Part shown: positions 1-6,313 of the stretch, piece by piece
How positions within the stretch are numbered: position 1 is the first letter of the stretch
Layout: every line of letters begins with the position of its first letter
DNA from: Euryarchaeota archaeon UBA229
GTDB taxonomy: Archaea; Thermoplasmatota; Poseidoniia; Poseidoniales; Poseidoniaceae
DNA: 11,650 nucleotides
Assembly: GCA_002505355.1 (NCBI GenBank)
Contig: DAUW01000067.1
Span: forward strand, 1-11,650
Direction: 5' to 3'
Program-made: the position numbers and the translations under genes
The notes under the pieces: generated by a model
Databases searched by the model: none
What the model saw: the letters and a program-made list of their open reading frames with translations, nothing else
Told to the model about the DNA's origin: nothing

Positions 1-2
1 GT

Positions 3-77
3 TGGCGCCCGCTCCGGGAATTGAACCCGGGTCGCAGGAATGACAATCCTGCATGATAACCTCTACACCAAGCGGGC
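3..77 (-). tRNA. tRNA-Asp (anticodon GTC), 3' CCA encoded
   Basis: Read on the minus strand this folds as a complete cloverleaf. The acceptor stem is GCCCGCT/AGCGGGC with discriminator G (base 6) and a genomically encoded CCA (bases 5 to 3). The anticodon stem is CAGGA/TCCTG around the loop TTGTCAT, giving anticodon GTC, which reads Asp codons GAC and GAU. The T arm is CCGGG-TTCAATT-CCCGG. The D arm has the usual GG pair, and position 26 is G, the base that Trm1 enzymes modify. No intron is visible. It is transcribed away from the neighbouring protein gene and has a box A about 30 bases upstream. Confidence 0.96.
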
Positions 78-104
78 GTGTTCATCTCATCCTGAGCGCA
101 ACCG

Positions 105-113
105 CTATTTAAG
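105..113. promoter_or_regulatory. box A (TATA-like) element, possibly shared by tRNA-Asp and the divergent gene
   Basis: The core CTATTTAAG is nearly palindromic, reading TATTTAA on the plus strand and TTAAATA on the minus strand. Its centre is about 31 bases upstream of the mature 5' end of tRNA-Asp at 77. On the other side it lies about 38 bases before the ATG at 147, which would give a leader of roughly 13 bases, just long enough to carry the Shine-Dalgarno at 134-139. This is inferred from sequence and spacing only. Confidence 0.55.
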
Positions 114-133
114 CCGCGCCGTGTGGCTGTACA

Positions 134-139
134 GGGGAG
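134..139 (+). promoter_or_regulatory. Shine-Dalgarno deciding the ATG 147 start
   Basis: GGGGAG lies seven bases before the ATG at 147. It favours that ATG over the in-frame GTG at 123, which has no upstream Shine-Dalgarno. Confidence 0.6.
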
Positions 140-146
140 AATTACC

Positions 147-1739
147 ATGGCCAAGAAAAAAACCTCTGCTGAAATGGCTAGAGAACAATCCGAGATTGCA
201 AAGGTAGAGGGTATGTTAGGCGATGCTTTCGGTAGCCTCGATGGATTAGAACAAGGCACTGAAGATAAAACTAGTACTGAAGAAACCCAAAATTCAGTGC
301 CCGAACAAGCGGTTGAACAACCCGTTTCTGTTGAACAAAGCAATGCAGAAAAAACTGATGAAGATGATGATTTGGTAGGAAATTCCCCACCAGTCAGTGA
401 ATCTGCAGCGGAGACTAACGATGAACTACAGCCAGCGACATCATCCGGCCCGCCGAGCGGCCCCCCGTCTGAAGATAAACCGAAATCACCCACTAGTCCG
501 CCGTCTGGCCCGCCGAGCGGCCCCCCGTCTAAACCTCCTTCCGGCCCGCCAAATGTGCCGCCATCAAAGGGTAAACCAAAACCGCCATCGGGTCCACCTT
601 CCGGTCCACCGAGCGGCCCTCCGTCTAAACCCCCTTCCGGCCCGCCAAGCGCAACTAATGTCGAAAATAACCTGCAGCCGCCAACCGATTCTCCCGGTGA
701 AGAAACCAGTGTTTCGGTTGAAGAACACGGTAACCAAGACGACCCGGAGGACGTTACAGAAGAGGAACCTTCCGACCAATCCGGAGAGGCAGGTGGCGAT
801 GAATCAGAAGGGTTCTCAGGAGGACTTGAAGCGGATAATGACAGCGATGTAGAAATCACTGAGGAGGACAATACAACAAAGTCCGCTGAAGAGGATGTTG
901 CTACTGAAATGGCCGACGAGAGCGAAGCCTCGATGCAAGAAACTGAGATAGAGGTCATCGATCCGGAACATACGTCTAGTGATATCGTCGAGGATGCCGA
1001 GCATATTGTCGCTAAAGAGGCTGAAATTGCTCGGTTATCAGCAGAAGTTGAGCGACTGCGTAGCTCAATGGCCGGAGCAGCAGATATAATTGAGGAATTA
1101 GAAAATCCACCGATGCCGCCAATAGTTCACGAAGATTTGGTCATTGGTGCACATATAGTCGCCGATATGGCGAGGATGGCGCGCCAGTTGGATAGAGACA
1201 AATTAGTACGTGCGTCCATGGGTACTATTGCGATGCTCCACCCTGATAGATTGGACGTATTAATCTCGACAAAAAGTAAATCACTACTGCCAAGAATGAA
1301 TGAACAGGATTTGTGTGCTGGAAAATTGAATGCCGATCCTCCTCGAGGAGCACCAACCGATTGGCGAGTATTGGAGGTTTTACTGGCGTCAACCAGTATC
1401 ATTACAGGCGGGCCAGCTGCAGTAATCCACTGCCACGGTGCTTATTCGACTGCGGTAAGTTGTGAAAAAGACTTAGTCTTAGTGCAGCCTATCGACGAGA
1501 TCGGTAAGGAAAATATCGGTAAAGTAATTATTGTCGACCCCGATGACGAAAACCCAAGAGAATATCTTCGTCAAGTTGCTGAAGCACTTAACCAAGGAGG
1601 GATGCGCTGTGTTGTTATTCGTGGCAACGGTGCATACGCAGTCGGGGCTGATTTAGACCAAGCCTGGGCAAATGCCGCAATGCTTGAACACAGCATGAAA
1701 ATAGTCCTACTTGCTAGACAGGCTAATTTGAAGCTATGA
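147..1739 (+). CDS. Proline-rich/coiled-coil protein with degenerate class II aldolase/adducin-like domain
   Basis: The protein has 530 residues from ATG 147; a GTG at 123 would add eight. The N-terminus is lysine-rich, followed by a very acidic low-complexity stretch. Residues about 100-168 are a proline-rich tract of repeated SGPPSGPPSKPP units, and a second acidic region runs to about 280. Residues about 284-320 have heptad character (EIARLSAEVERLR), suggesting a coiled coil. From about 330 to the end it resembles the class II aldolase/adducin head fold: a TD pair at 404-405 where aldolases have SE, an HxH pair (VIHCHG, H428 and H430), and a C-terminal GNGAYAVGADLDQAW motif like the family's NHGxxxxG. 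The third metal-ligand histidine is replaced by asparagine (N494), so catalysis is doubtful. No signal peptide or membrane segment is seen. The whole protein is not one I recognise; a structural or scaffolding role is only a guess. Confidence 0.85.
   Translation: MAKKKTSAEMAREQSEIAKVEGMLGDAFGSLDGLEQGTEDKTSTEETQNSVPEQAVEQPVSVEQSNAEKTDEDDDLVGNSPPVSESAAETNDELQPATSSGPPSGPPSEDKPKSPTSPPSGPPSGPPSKPPSGPPNVPPSKGKPKPPSGPPSGPPSGPPSKPPSGPPSATNVENNLQPPTDSPGEETSVSVEEHGNQDDPEDVTEEEPSDQSGEAGGDESEGFSGGLEADNDSDVEITEEDNTTKSAEEDVATEMADESEASMQETEIEVIDPEHTSSDIVEDAEHIVAKEAEIARLSAEVERLRSSMAGAADIIEELENPPMPPIVHEDLVIGAHIVADMARMARQLDRDKLVRASMGTIAMLHPDRLDVLISTKSKSLLPRMNEQDLCAGKLNADPPRGAPTDWRVLEVLLASTSIITGGPAAVIHCHGAYSTAVSCEKDLVLVQPIDEIGKENIGKVIIVDPDDENPREYLRQVAEALNQGGMRCVVIRGNGAYAVGADLDQAWANAAMLEHSMKIVLLARQANLKL
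447..530 (+). repeat. Repeat tract encoding SGPPSGPPS units
   Basis: A 24-base sequence (starting GGCCCGCCGAGCGG, ending CCGTCT) occurs exactly at 447-470 and again at 507-530. A diverged copy lies near 605-625. The copies are in frame and encode the proline-rich tract of the overlapping gene, which as a whole spans about 444-650. The tract is much richer in G+C than its surroundings. It looks like an internal coding repeat, not a CRISPR or a mobile element. Confidence 0.85.
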
Positions 1740-1792
1740 TGTCTGTGTGGACTATACAGTCGTTGATAAACAATCAATAGACAGTATATCTT

Positions 1793-2746
1793 GTGAAAGA
1801 GAAGCCAATTATTGCGGTTTCGGCCTGCTTAATGGGCCAAAATGTTAGACATGATGGCAGCAATGCGTCCTATGAAACCCTCGCTACCGAGTGGTCCAGT
1901 AATTTCCAATTCCTCCCAATTTGCCCAGAAATTGACATTGGTATGGGGGTTCCAAGAGGGGAAACTAAACTAGTAAAATCAGCCAACAAGATTGTATTAA
2001 TGGAGTCCAGTAACGGACAAGATTTCACCGAGCAGATGCTAGAGTATGCCCAAACACAGTCTGATTTCTTAATTGATTCAGGGATTTGCGGCCTTGTCGT
2101 CAAAAGTAACTCTGCAAGTTGTGGCTTGCAAGGTGTCGCTGTACAAACACCCGGCCAGACTTCGCCTTTAACAAACGGCAAGGGTTTGTTTACCATGGTT
2201 TTCACAACTCTAAACCCGCATATACCAGTAATTGAAGAGAAACGGCTGACAGATAGTACCCAAGCAGAGCACTATCTATCTCGAGTACAGTTCTTCAATG
2301 GCTGGCTCATGTTCGGTAGAAATGGTTGGACTATGGAGAAACTTGCCCAATTCCATGCCGAAAACGAGTACTTTTTGCTGAGTAGTGTTCCACACATGGT
2401 TAGTAACCTAAACAACTTAATCCACAGTCTAGCCGCTAATGAAACACACCCCGAAACAATCGCGTTGGAATATATGACTAAAGCGCAAAAATCACTTAAT
2501 GTGGTTACCATAAAGGGTCGTGTTGCTAGTACCATGGAGTTGGTTTTGAGTAAATTCTCCGAGCGCATATCAAATGCAGAAAAGCAAGAAATCATCGAAC
2601 TAATCAACGGATTCAGGACTGGTAAACTGCCAAGAAATGCCCCTCTTTCTCTGCTTAACCGATACTTGCAGGAGTACGATATAAACGATACCACCATTAG
2701 CAGGTTCATTGATTCAGTGCCCTTAGAAATGAGATTTTCTAACTAG
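1793..2746 (+). CDS. TudS-type desulfidase (DUF523) fused to YbgA-like domain (DUF1722)
   Basis: The protein has 317 residues from a GTG start; no Shine-Dalgarno is visible and the message may be nearly leaderless. Residues 1-150 match the DUF523/TudS family: SACLMG (C12), VRHDG (20-22), CPEIDIGMGVPR (C44) and the KSNSASCG motif (C110). C12, C44 and C110 correspond to the three cysteines that hold the [4Fe-4S] cluster in characterised TudS enzymes, which remove sulfur from 2-thiouracil. An extra C99 is present. Residues about 165-295 match DUF1722 (YbgA): WTMEKLAQFHAENEYFLL, a central AQKSLNVVTIKG helix, and FRTGKLPRNAPLSLLNRYL. YbgA has no firmly established function and is often found with photolyases, but no photolyase is adjacent here. 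A role in thiolated-base salvage or repair is inferred. The gene ends six bases from the convergent Rieske gene. Confidence 0.92.
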   Translation: MKEKPIIAVSACLMGQNVRHDGSNASYETLATEWSSNFQFLPICPEIDIGMGVPRGETKLVKSANKIVLMESSNGQDFTEQMLEYAQTQSDFLIDSGICGLVVKSNSASCGLQGVAVQTPGQTSPLTNGKGLFTMVFTTLNPHIPVIEEKRLTDSTQAEHYLSRVQFFNGWLMFGRNGWTMEKLAQFHAENEYFLLSSVPHMVSNLNNLIHSLAANETHPETIALEYMTKAQKSLNVVTIKGRVASTMELVLSKFSERISNAEKQEIIELINGFRTGKLPRNAPLSLLNRYLQEYDINDTTISRFIDSVPLEMRFSN

Positions 2747-2752
2747 GATGAA

Positions 2753-3127
2753 CTAAAAATAAACTTGTATTTGTGAATCTTCTACTCTGGTCTCATAGAT
2801 TGTCAAATCTTTCTGTCGCGACATTTTGCCAAGTAACTTCCCGTAAGGTGGGAACAGCGGAAACGGCGACCATTCAACTAATTCTCCGTCGGTGATTTTG
2901 TGGGTTGTTTGGTGTAATGGGCATCTTATACAATCATCGTCTACCTTGGCGCCCCATGCTAAAGGCCAGCGCATGTGACGGCATAGCGCTTCAGTGGCAA
3001 AGTACTGATTTTCGTGCATACCGACTAGTATCAATTTTTTGTCAACTGTGATCATTTTCTTTTTACCGTTCTTTAATTTCCGCACCGGCAAAGCGTTTCT
3101 CCATTTTCCTTGATCAATTTCTGACAT
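2753..3127 (-). CDS. Rieske [2Fe-2S] domain protein
   Basis: The protein has 124 residues. The cluster motif CxH-x17-CxxH is complete: C49 and H51 (CRHMRWPLAWG), then C69 and H72 (CPLH). This binds a Rieske [2Fe-2S] centre, as in ferredoxin components of oxygenases or other soluble electron carriers. There is no N-terminal membrane helix, so a cytoplasmic ferredoxin-like role is likely. A second conserved-looking block, WSPFPLFPPYGKLLGKM (86-102), follows the cluster loop. The start at ATG 3127 is chosen because a perfect GGAGGT lies at 3135-3140, seven bases upstream; a TTG at 3145 is the alternative. The gene overlaps the end of the upstream SDR gene by 14 bases, so the two are probably translationally coupled. 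The redox partner is unknown, although the SDR is an obvious candidate. Confidence 0.93.
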   Translation of the reverse strand: MSEIDQGKWRNALPVRKLKNGKKKMITVDKKLILVGMHENQYFATEALCRHMRWPLAWGAKVDDDCIRCPLHQTTHKITDGELVEWSPFPLFPPYGKLLGKMSRQKDLTIYETRVEDSQIQVYF

Positions 3128-3845
3128 TAGCCATACCTCCATCAAGATTCAATACTTGACCAGTAAAATTGTCTGGGGCGCTAGTTAACAACCAGAATAT
3201 TGCGGAGGCGACCTCACTAGGTTGGTTAATTCGCTTCATTGGAATCATCGAAACTGCGGCTTCACGCATAGCATCTGACTTCAGTACAGTAGCCCCAAGC
3301 CTTGTTTCGGTCAACCCGGGAGCTACTGCATTAACTCTTATTTTGCGTTGTGCATATGTTGCTGCTGCCGACCTTACCATCGCTTCAATGCCGCCTTTGG
3401 CCGCAGCAATCGCTTCATGATTAACCAGACCTAAACTACCAGCAACGCTGGATGTGAATACTAGCCTGCCGCCGCCACTTCGGAGCATTGACTTGCTAAT
3501 CATGGATAATGAAAGAAACGCACTTGTTAGATTGGTCTGTATGACTGATTCGAAGTCAGCTAATTTTAGCGCATGTGGTGGTTTAAGCAGTATTGAGCCA
3601 ATTAAGTGAGCAGCCCCAGCAATGCTGCCATCACCATGCTGCTTGGCAACTTCGATTGCTGATGCTATGTCCGCTTCGACTAATCCGTCACCAATTACCA
3701 CACTGACGCCTAAATCCTTCAACGATTCTACTCTTGAGGCATCTCGGGCAAGGGTGGTGACTTGCTTACCAGATTCGCATAACTGCGCAATTAAGTCGTG
3801 AGCAATATCGCTGCTACCTCCGATAATAAGGTAAGACTCTGCCAT
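3114..3845 (-). CDS. Atypical short-chain dehydrogenase/reductase lacking the catalytic tyrosine
   Basis: The protein has 243 residues and a full-length classical SDR fold. The N-terminal nucleotide-binding loop is GGSSDIA (9-15) instead of TGxxxGIG. N105 (NLTSAF), S133 (FTSSVAG) and K150 are in the expected places, and the C-terminal part has RVNAVAPGLTETRLG and LNLDGG. The catalytic YxxxK is NHEAIAAAK (142-150): isoleucine 146 stands where tyrosine is expected, preceded by an NHE triplet. From memory, other bacterial SDRs share this NHEAIAAAK variant, so it is probably a subfamily rather than a mutation. Substrate and activity cannot be read from the sequence. The ATG at 3845 sits about 26 bases from a strong box A, so the transcript may be leaderless. 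The gene overlaps the Rieske gene by 14 bases and follows guaAA by 42 bases. Confidence 0.92.
   Translation of the reverse strand: MAESYLIIGGSSDIAHDLIAQLCESGKQVTTLARDASRVESLKDLGVSVVIGDGLVEADIASAIEVAKQHGDGSIAGAAHLIGSILLKPPHALKLADFESVIQTNLTSAFLSLSMISKSMLRSGGGRLVFTSSVAGSLGLVNHEAIAAAKGGIEAMVRSAAATYAQRKIRVNAVAPGLTETRLGATVLKSDAMREAAVSMIPMKRINQPSEVASAIFWLLTSAPDNFTGQVLNLDGGMANVRN
3135..3140 (-). promoter_or_regulatory. Shine-Dalgarno of the Rieske gene, inside the SDR coding sequence
   Basis: GGAGGT on the minus strand encodes the GG of the SDR's C-terminal LDGGM motif and also sits seven bases before ATG 3127. It is a full match to the anti-Shine-Dalgarno, and it sets the Rieske start. Confidence 0.8.
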
Positions 3846-3866
3846 GCTGCTGAGTAGACAAAATAA

Positions 3867-3876
3867 CTTTTATATT
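3867..3876 (-). promoter_or_regulatory. Box A promoter of the SDR-Rieske pair (probably leaderless)
   Basis: The minus strand reads GAATATAAAAG, close to the archaeal box A consensus. Its centre is about 26 bases before the A of the SDR ATG at 3845. That is the normal box A to transcription-start distance, so the transcript would begin at the start codon. It lies in the 42-base gap after guaAA and would let the SDR-Rieske pair be transcribed independently of the upstream genes. Confidence 0.65.
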
Positions 3877-3887
3877 CGTGTTTCAAT

Positions 3888-4484
3888 CTATTTTTTTTGA
3901 TCTCTGTTAATTCGGCATATTTCGACAAAGTTTTCGAATATTTCCTTACCGAATTCTGAATCGTTAACTTCAGGGTGAAATTGGAGTCCAAAGCGATCGC
4001 CAGCTTCATTTTCCATCCCTTGAACGTGGCATGACGGGCTACTGGCCGTAATGAAAAATCCCTGTGGAACTACGTGCACCTCATCGTTGTGAGATTCCCA
4101 AACGGTTTGTTTGTTGGCGGTTCTTTGGAAAATTTTCCCCCCATCGTTTTGTAATTCAATCTCCATAGCCCCGAATTCAGGAATTGGTGACTCTCGTGCA
4201 TCTCCACCATAATGACGGGCCATAAATTGATGCCCTGCGCAAATTCCGAGTATTGGTATATCTAGAGACAGGTATGCACCGCAGTTACCTAACTCGCCAG
4301 TCAAACCTACTCGTGCAGCACCGCCAGAGAGAATTATCCCGTCCAACTCACGCAACTCATCTATCGGCGTGGTATTTTCGATAATCATAGTATCAACCTT
4401 CAGGTAACGCAACATTCGCCATTCTCTGTGAGTCCATTGTCCGCCATTATCAACGACATCGATAACTAGTGGTTTATCGTTCAT
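3888..4484 (-). CDS. guaAA: GMP synthase [glutamine-hydrolysing] subunit A (glutaminase)
   Basis: The protein has 198 residues, close to the usual length of the separate archaeal GMP synthase glutaminase subunit. It is a class I glutamine amidotransferase: the nucleophile is C82 in GICAGHQF, and the His-Glu pair is H170 and E172 in LQFHPEV. The N-terminal DNGGQWTHREWRMLRYL and the TVWESHNDEVHVVPQGF block (127-143) are typical of GuaA rather than of other class I amidotransferases. It hydrolyses glutamine and passes ammonia to the ATP-pyrophosphatase subunit (GuaAB), which converts XMP to GMP; that subunit is not in this window. ATG 4484 follows the upstream membrane-protein stop by nine bases, and its Shine-Dalgarno overlaps that stop codon. 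Confidence 0.95.
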   Translation of the reverse strand: MNDKPLVIDVVDNGGQWTHREWRMLRYLKVDTMIIENTTPIDELRELDGIILSGGAARVGLTGELGNCGAYLSLDIPILGICAGHQFMARHYGGDARESPIPEFGAMEIELQNDGGKIFQRTANKQTVWESHNDEVHVVPQGFFITASSPSCHVQGMENEAGDRFGLQFHPEVNDSEFGKEIFENFVEICRINRDQKK

Positions 4485-4491
4485 GACTCTG

Positions 4492-4496
4492 CCTCA
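4492..4496 (-). promoter_or_regulatory. guaAA: Stop codon/Shine-Dalgarno overlap (TGAGG) before guaAA
   Basis: On the minus strand the stop TGA of the upstream membrane protein runs into GAGG. Six bases (AGAGTC) separate TGAGGC from the ATG of guaAA. The arrangement suggests termination-reinitiation coupling and is repeated at two other junctions in this window. Confidence 0.6.
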
Positions 4497-4886
4497 TTCT
4501 GCTCTGGCCCGACGGGCGTGTTTGAAAGATTGAACGCAAAAATAAGTGTATATTAATCCCGTAATTAGGAGCATCAACGTAGAACCTTTCGTGTATCCAC
4601 TTACGTCGTCTTTTGCCATCACCATGAAAAATCGAGTGCCGCAGAGTGCCGCCAAAAATCCCCCAATAACTGCAATATGAATCCACAACTTCTTGCGTTC
4701 AGCTTGTACATTTGCCATTACCCCGGGAATCAGAATTAGTACGCCTAATATTGAAGGTATGTAGGAAGTCCAATGATTTGAGTCCGCAAGTTGAGAAACT
4801 ACGATGCCCCAAACAATTAGCATAAATCCATATCCAATCGTAAGACTAGTCATGCTTATCCCCATAGGTTGATACTCGTCTGCCAT
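4494..4886 (-). CDS. Small four-helix membrane protein of unknown function
   Basis: The protein has 130 residues from ATG 4886; a GTG at 4901 would add five. I do not recognise the family. Four hydrophobic segments are visible at roughly residues 12-33, 40-60, 68-86 and 100-118. A basic patch follows the second (QAERKKLW), and the tail is KHARRARAE. The positive charges suggest that the 2-3 loop and the C-terminus are cytoplasmic. No cysteine or histidine cluster suggesting metal or heme binding is seen. ATG 4886 is chosen because a weak box A lies about 24 bases upstream and no Shine-Dalgarno is present, consistent with a leaderless message. It is the first gene of a probable run with guaAA, the SDR and the Rieske gene. 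Confidence 0.82.
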   Translation of the reverse strand: MADEYQPMGISMTSLTIGYGFMLIVWGIVVSQLADSNHWTSYIPSILGVLILIPGVMANVQAERKKLWIHIAVIGGFLAALCGTRFFMVMAKDDVSGYTKGSTLMLLITGLIYTYFCVQSFKHARRARAE

Positions 4887-4905
4887 GTTCAATGCTTTCA
4901 CTGAA

Positions 4906-4914
4906 TATCTAAAA
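4906..4914 (-). promoter_or_regulatory. Possible box A for the membrane protein-guaAA unit
   Basis: The minus strand reads TTTTAGATA, centred about 24 bases before ATG 4886. This is compatible with leaderless transcription. The match to consensus is imperfect. Confidence 0.4.
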
Positions 4915-4966
4915 TTGCTTTGAGAGATTTGATGAATGATTGTTGCCTGGATTAATCTGGTCGACT

Positions 4967-6313
4967 ATGGACACATCAGATATCCCAAACGGTTGGCCGG
5001 GTAAAATATGGTTGGAGGGAAAAACCATTGTACACTTGCAGAACAACCAAGAGAGACCTTCACACATGCCTCGAGGCCCCGCTAAAAAAACCGGTGGTGG
5101 CTTTCTCAACCCCGCGATGGCGCCATCAAGAACTCGTTCTGTGTTGCTACTAAAGGATGCTCTGGAATATGATTGGTTAACCCCTAGCCGTAAACCGATA
5201 CGAGCTTTTGATGCTATGTGTTCAACCGGGGTTAGGATTCGGCGATGGCGCAAGGAAATACCTAACAATTTACAGTCAAGATTGCGCATTACGGGAAATG
5301 ATCTCAATGAGTTTGCGCTGTCTTGGGCGATTGCTTCACACAAACAAAATCCGCCTCAATATATTGATAATTCTGAATTAAATTTTGACAAATATGATTC
5401 AATCGCTCAACGTAGCGAAATAAATGGAATATATTTTCAAAAAATGGATGCAAAATTAGCTTTAGCCGACGCATCATACCAATGGATTGACATCGACCCG
5501 TTTGGGTCACCGGTTCCATTTATTGATTCAGCACTGCAAAGTCTTGCCCGAACCGGCGTCCTAGAGGTTACTGCGACCGATACCGCAGCGCTTACCGGTT
5601 CATCGCTGAGTTCTCAAAAACGGCGATATGATTCACAAGGAATTGTGGATGATTATGCCCATGATGATGCTGTAAGAGTACTACTTGGACTAATTGCGAA
5701 GATTGCCGCAATGCATGATAGAGTAATCAAACCAATCATCGCTTTGTTTGATGGGCACCACGTGAGAGTAAGTGTTCTGGTGAAGACCTCAAAAGAAGGC
5801 GCATCGGAGTTCGGAGAGAATATCGGCTATCGCCTAAGAACGGATTCTGTACCCTATAGATTCATTAAATATCCTAGTGAAAATCAGCGAAAAAAGGCCA
5901 GTGGGCCGCTATGGACTGGTCCGCTAATGGATCGTGATATTGGTAGTCGACTAACCATAGAGAATGCCATACAAACCTGTTTGCCGAACTCTGAGGAATT
6001 AGCAGAACTTACCTCTAGGGGACTTGAATGGAGCGAAATGGATGTTGAATATGCGAGACGAGAGATGGCTAGAAGTGTCAAACATATTGCCCCAGCAGCA
6101 GACCTCTTAAGCCGGGATCACCTACTGCTTAGCCTCAACTCTATGCCTCGTTTGGCAGGTACTAAGGGAGCTCCAAAGATGGATGATGTAATCGCTGATT
6201 TAATTGAATTAGGTCACAGTGCCGCAAGGTACCCAGACATGGAGCCAATGTTTGTGACTGATGCTGATTTTGCAACTGTAATTTCAGTTTTCAGAAACTA
6301 TCATTTTGATTAA
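4967..6313 (+). CDS. trm1: tRNA (guanine(26)-N(2))-dimethyltransferase Trm1
   Basis: The protein has 448 residues from ATG 4967; a TTG at 4940 would add nine. It transfers two methyl groups from S-adenosylmethionine to N2 of G26 in tRNA, a modification typical of archaea and eukaryotes. The Trm1 landmarks are in order: EGKTIVHLQ (17-25), GFLNPAMAPSRTRSVLLL (45-62), SAM motif I FDAMCSTGVRIRRW (81-94), GNDLNEFAL (110-118), motif IV DIDPFGSPVPF (175-185), VTATDTAALTG (201-211) and GPLWTGPLMD (313-322). The CxxC zinc-binding pairs found before GPLW in many homologues are absent: there is no cysteine between residues 262 and 320. The gene's TAA shares bases with the stop codon of the convergent PAC2 gene. 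Confidence 0.96.
   Translation: MDTSDIPNGWPGKIWLEGKTIVHLQNNQERPSHMPRGPAKKTGGGFLNPAMAPSRTRSVLLLKDALEYDWLTPSRKPIRAFDAMCSTGVRIRRWRKEIPNNLQSRLRITGNDLNEFALSWAIASHKQNPPQYIDNSELNFDKYDSIAQRSEINGIYFQKMDAKLALADASYQWIDIDPFGSPVPFIDSALQSLARTGVLEVTATDTAALTGSSLSSQKRRYDSQGIVDDYAHDDAVRVLLGLIAKIAAMHDRVIKPIIALFDGHHVRVSVLVKTSKEGASEFGENIGYRLRTDSVPYRFIKYPSENQRKKASGPLWTGPLMDRDIGSRLTIENAIQTCLPNSEELAELTSRGLEWSEMDVEYARREMARSVKHIAPAADLLSRDHLLLSLNSMPRLAGTKGAPKMDDVIADLIELGHSAARYPDMEPMFVTDADFATVISVFRNYHFD

Noticed and set aside
444..650. Repeats at the SGPP tract as a CRISPR or mobile-element repeat
   Set aside because: The copies are in frame, variable and encode low-complexity protein; there are no regularly spaced unique spacers, inverted ends or transposase.
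397..852. Arg/Pro-rich open frame inside the fusion-protein gene
   Set aside because: It is a +1 shadow of the proline-rich repeat coding sequence, has no ribosome site and has unnatural composition.
2272..2709. Minus-strand open frame opposite the TudS-YbgA gene
   Set aside because: It is antisense to well conserved DUF1722 motifs and has no ribosome site.
3791..4009. Small open frame bridging guaAA and the SDR
   Set aside because: It overlaps two recognised genes in another frame and would run over the SDR promoter.
4909..5343. Minus-strand open frame opposite the start of Trm1
   Set aside because: It lies antisense to conserved Trm1 motifs and has no recognisable domain.
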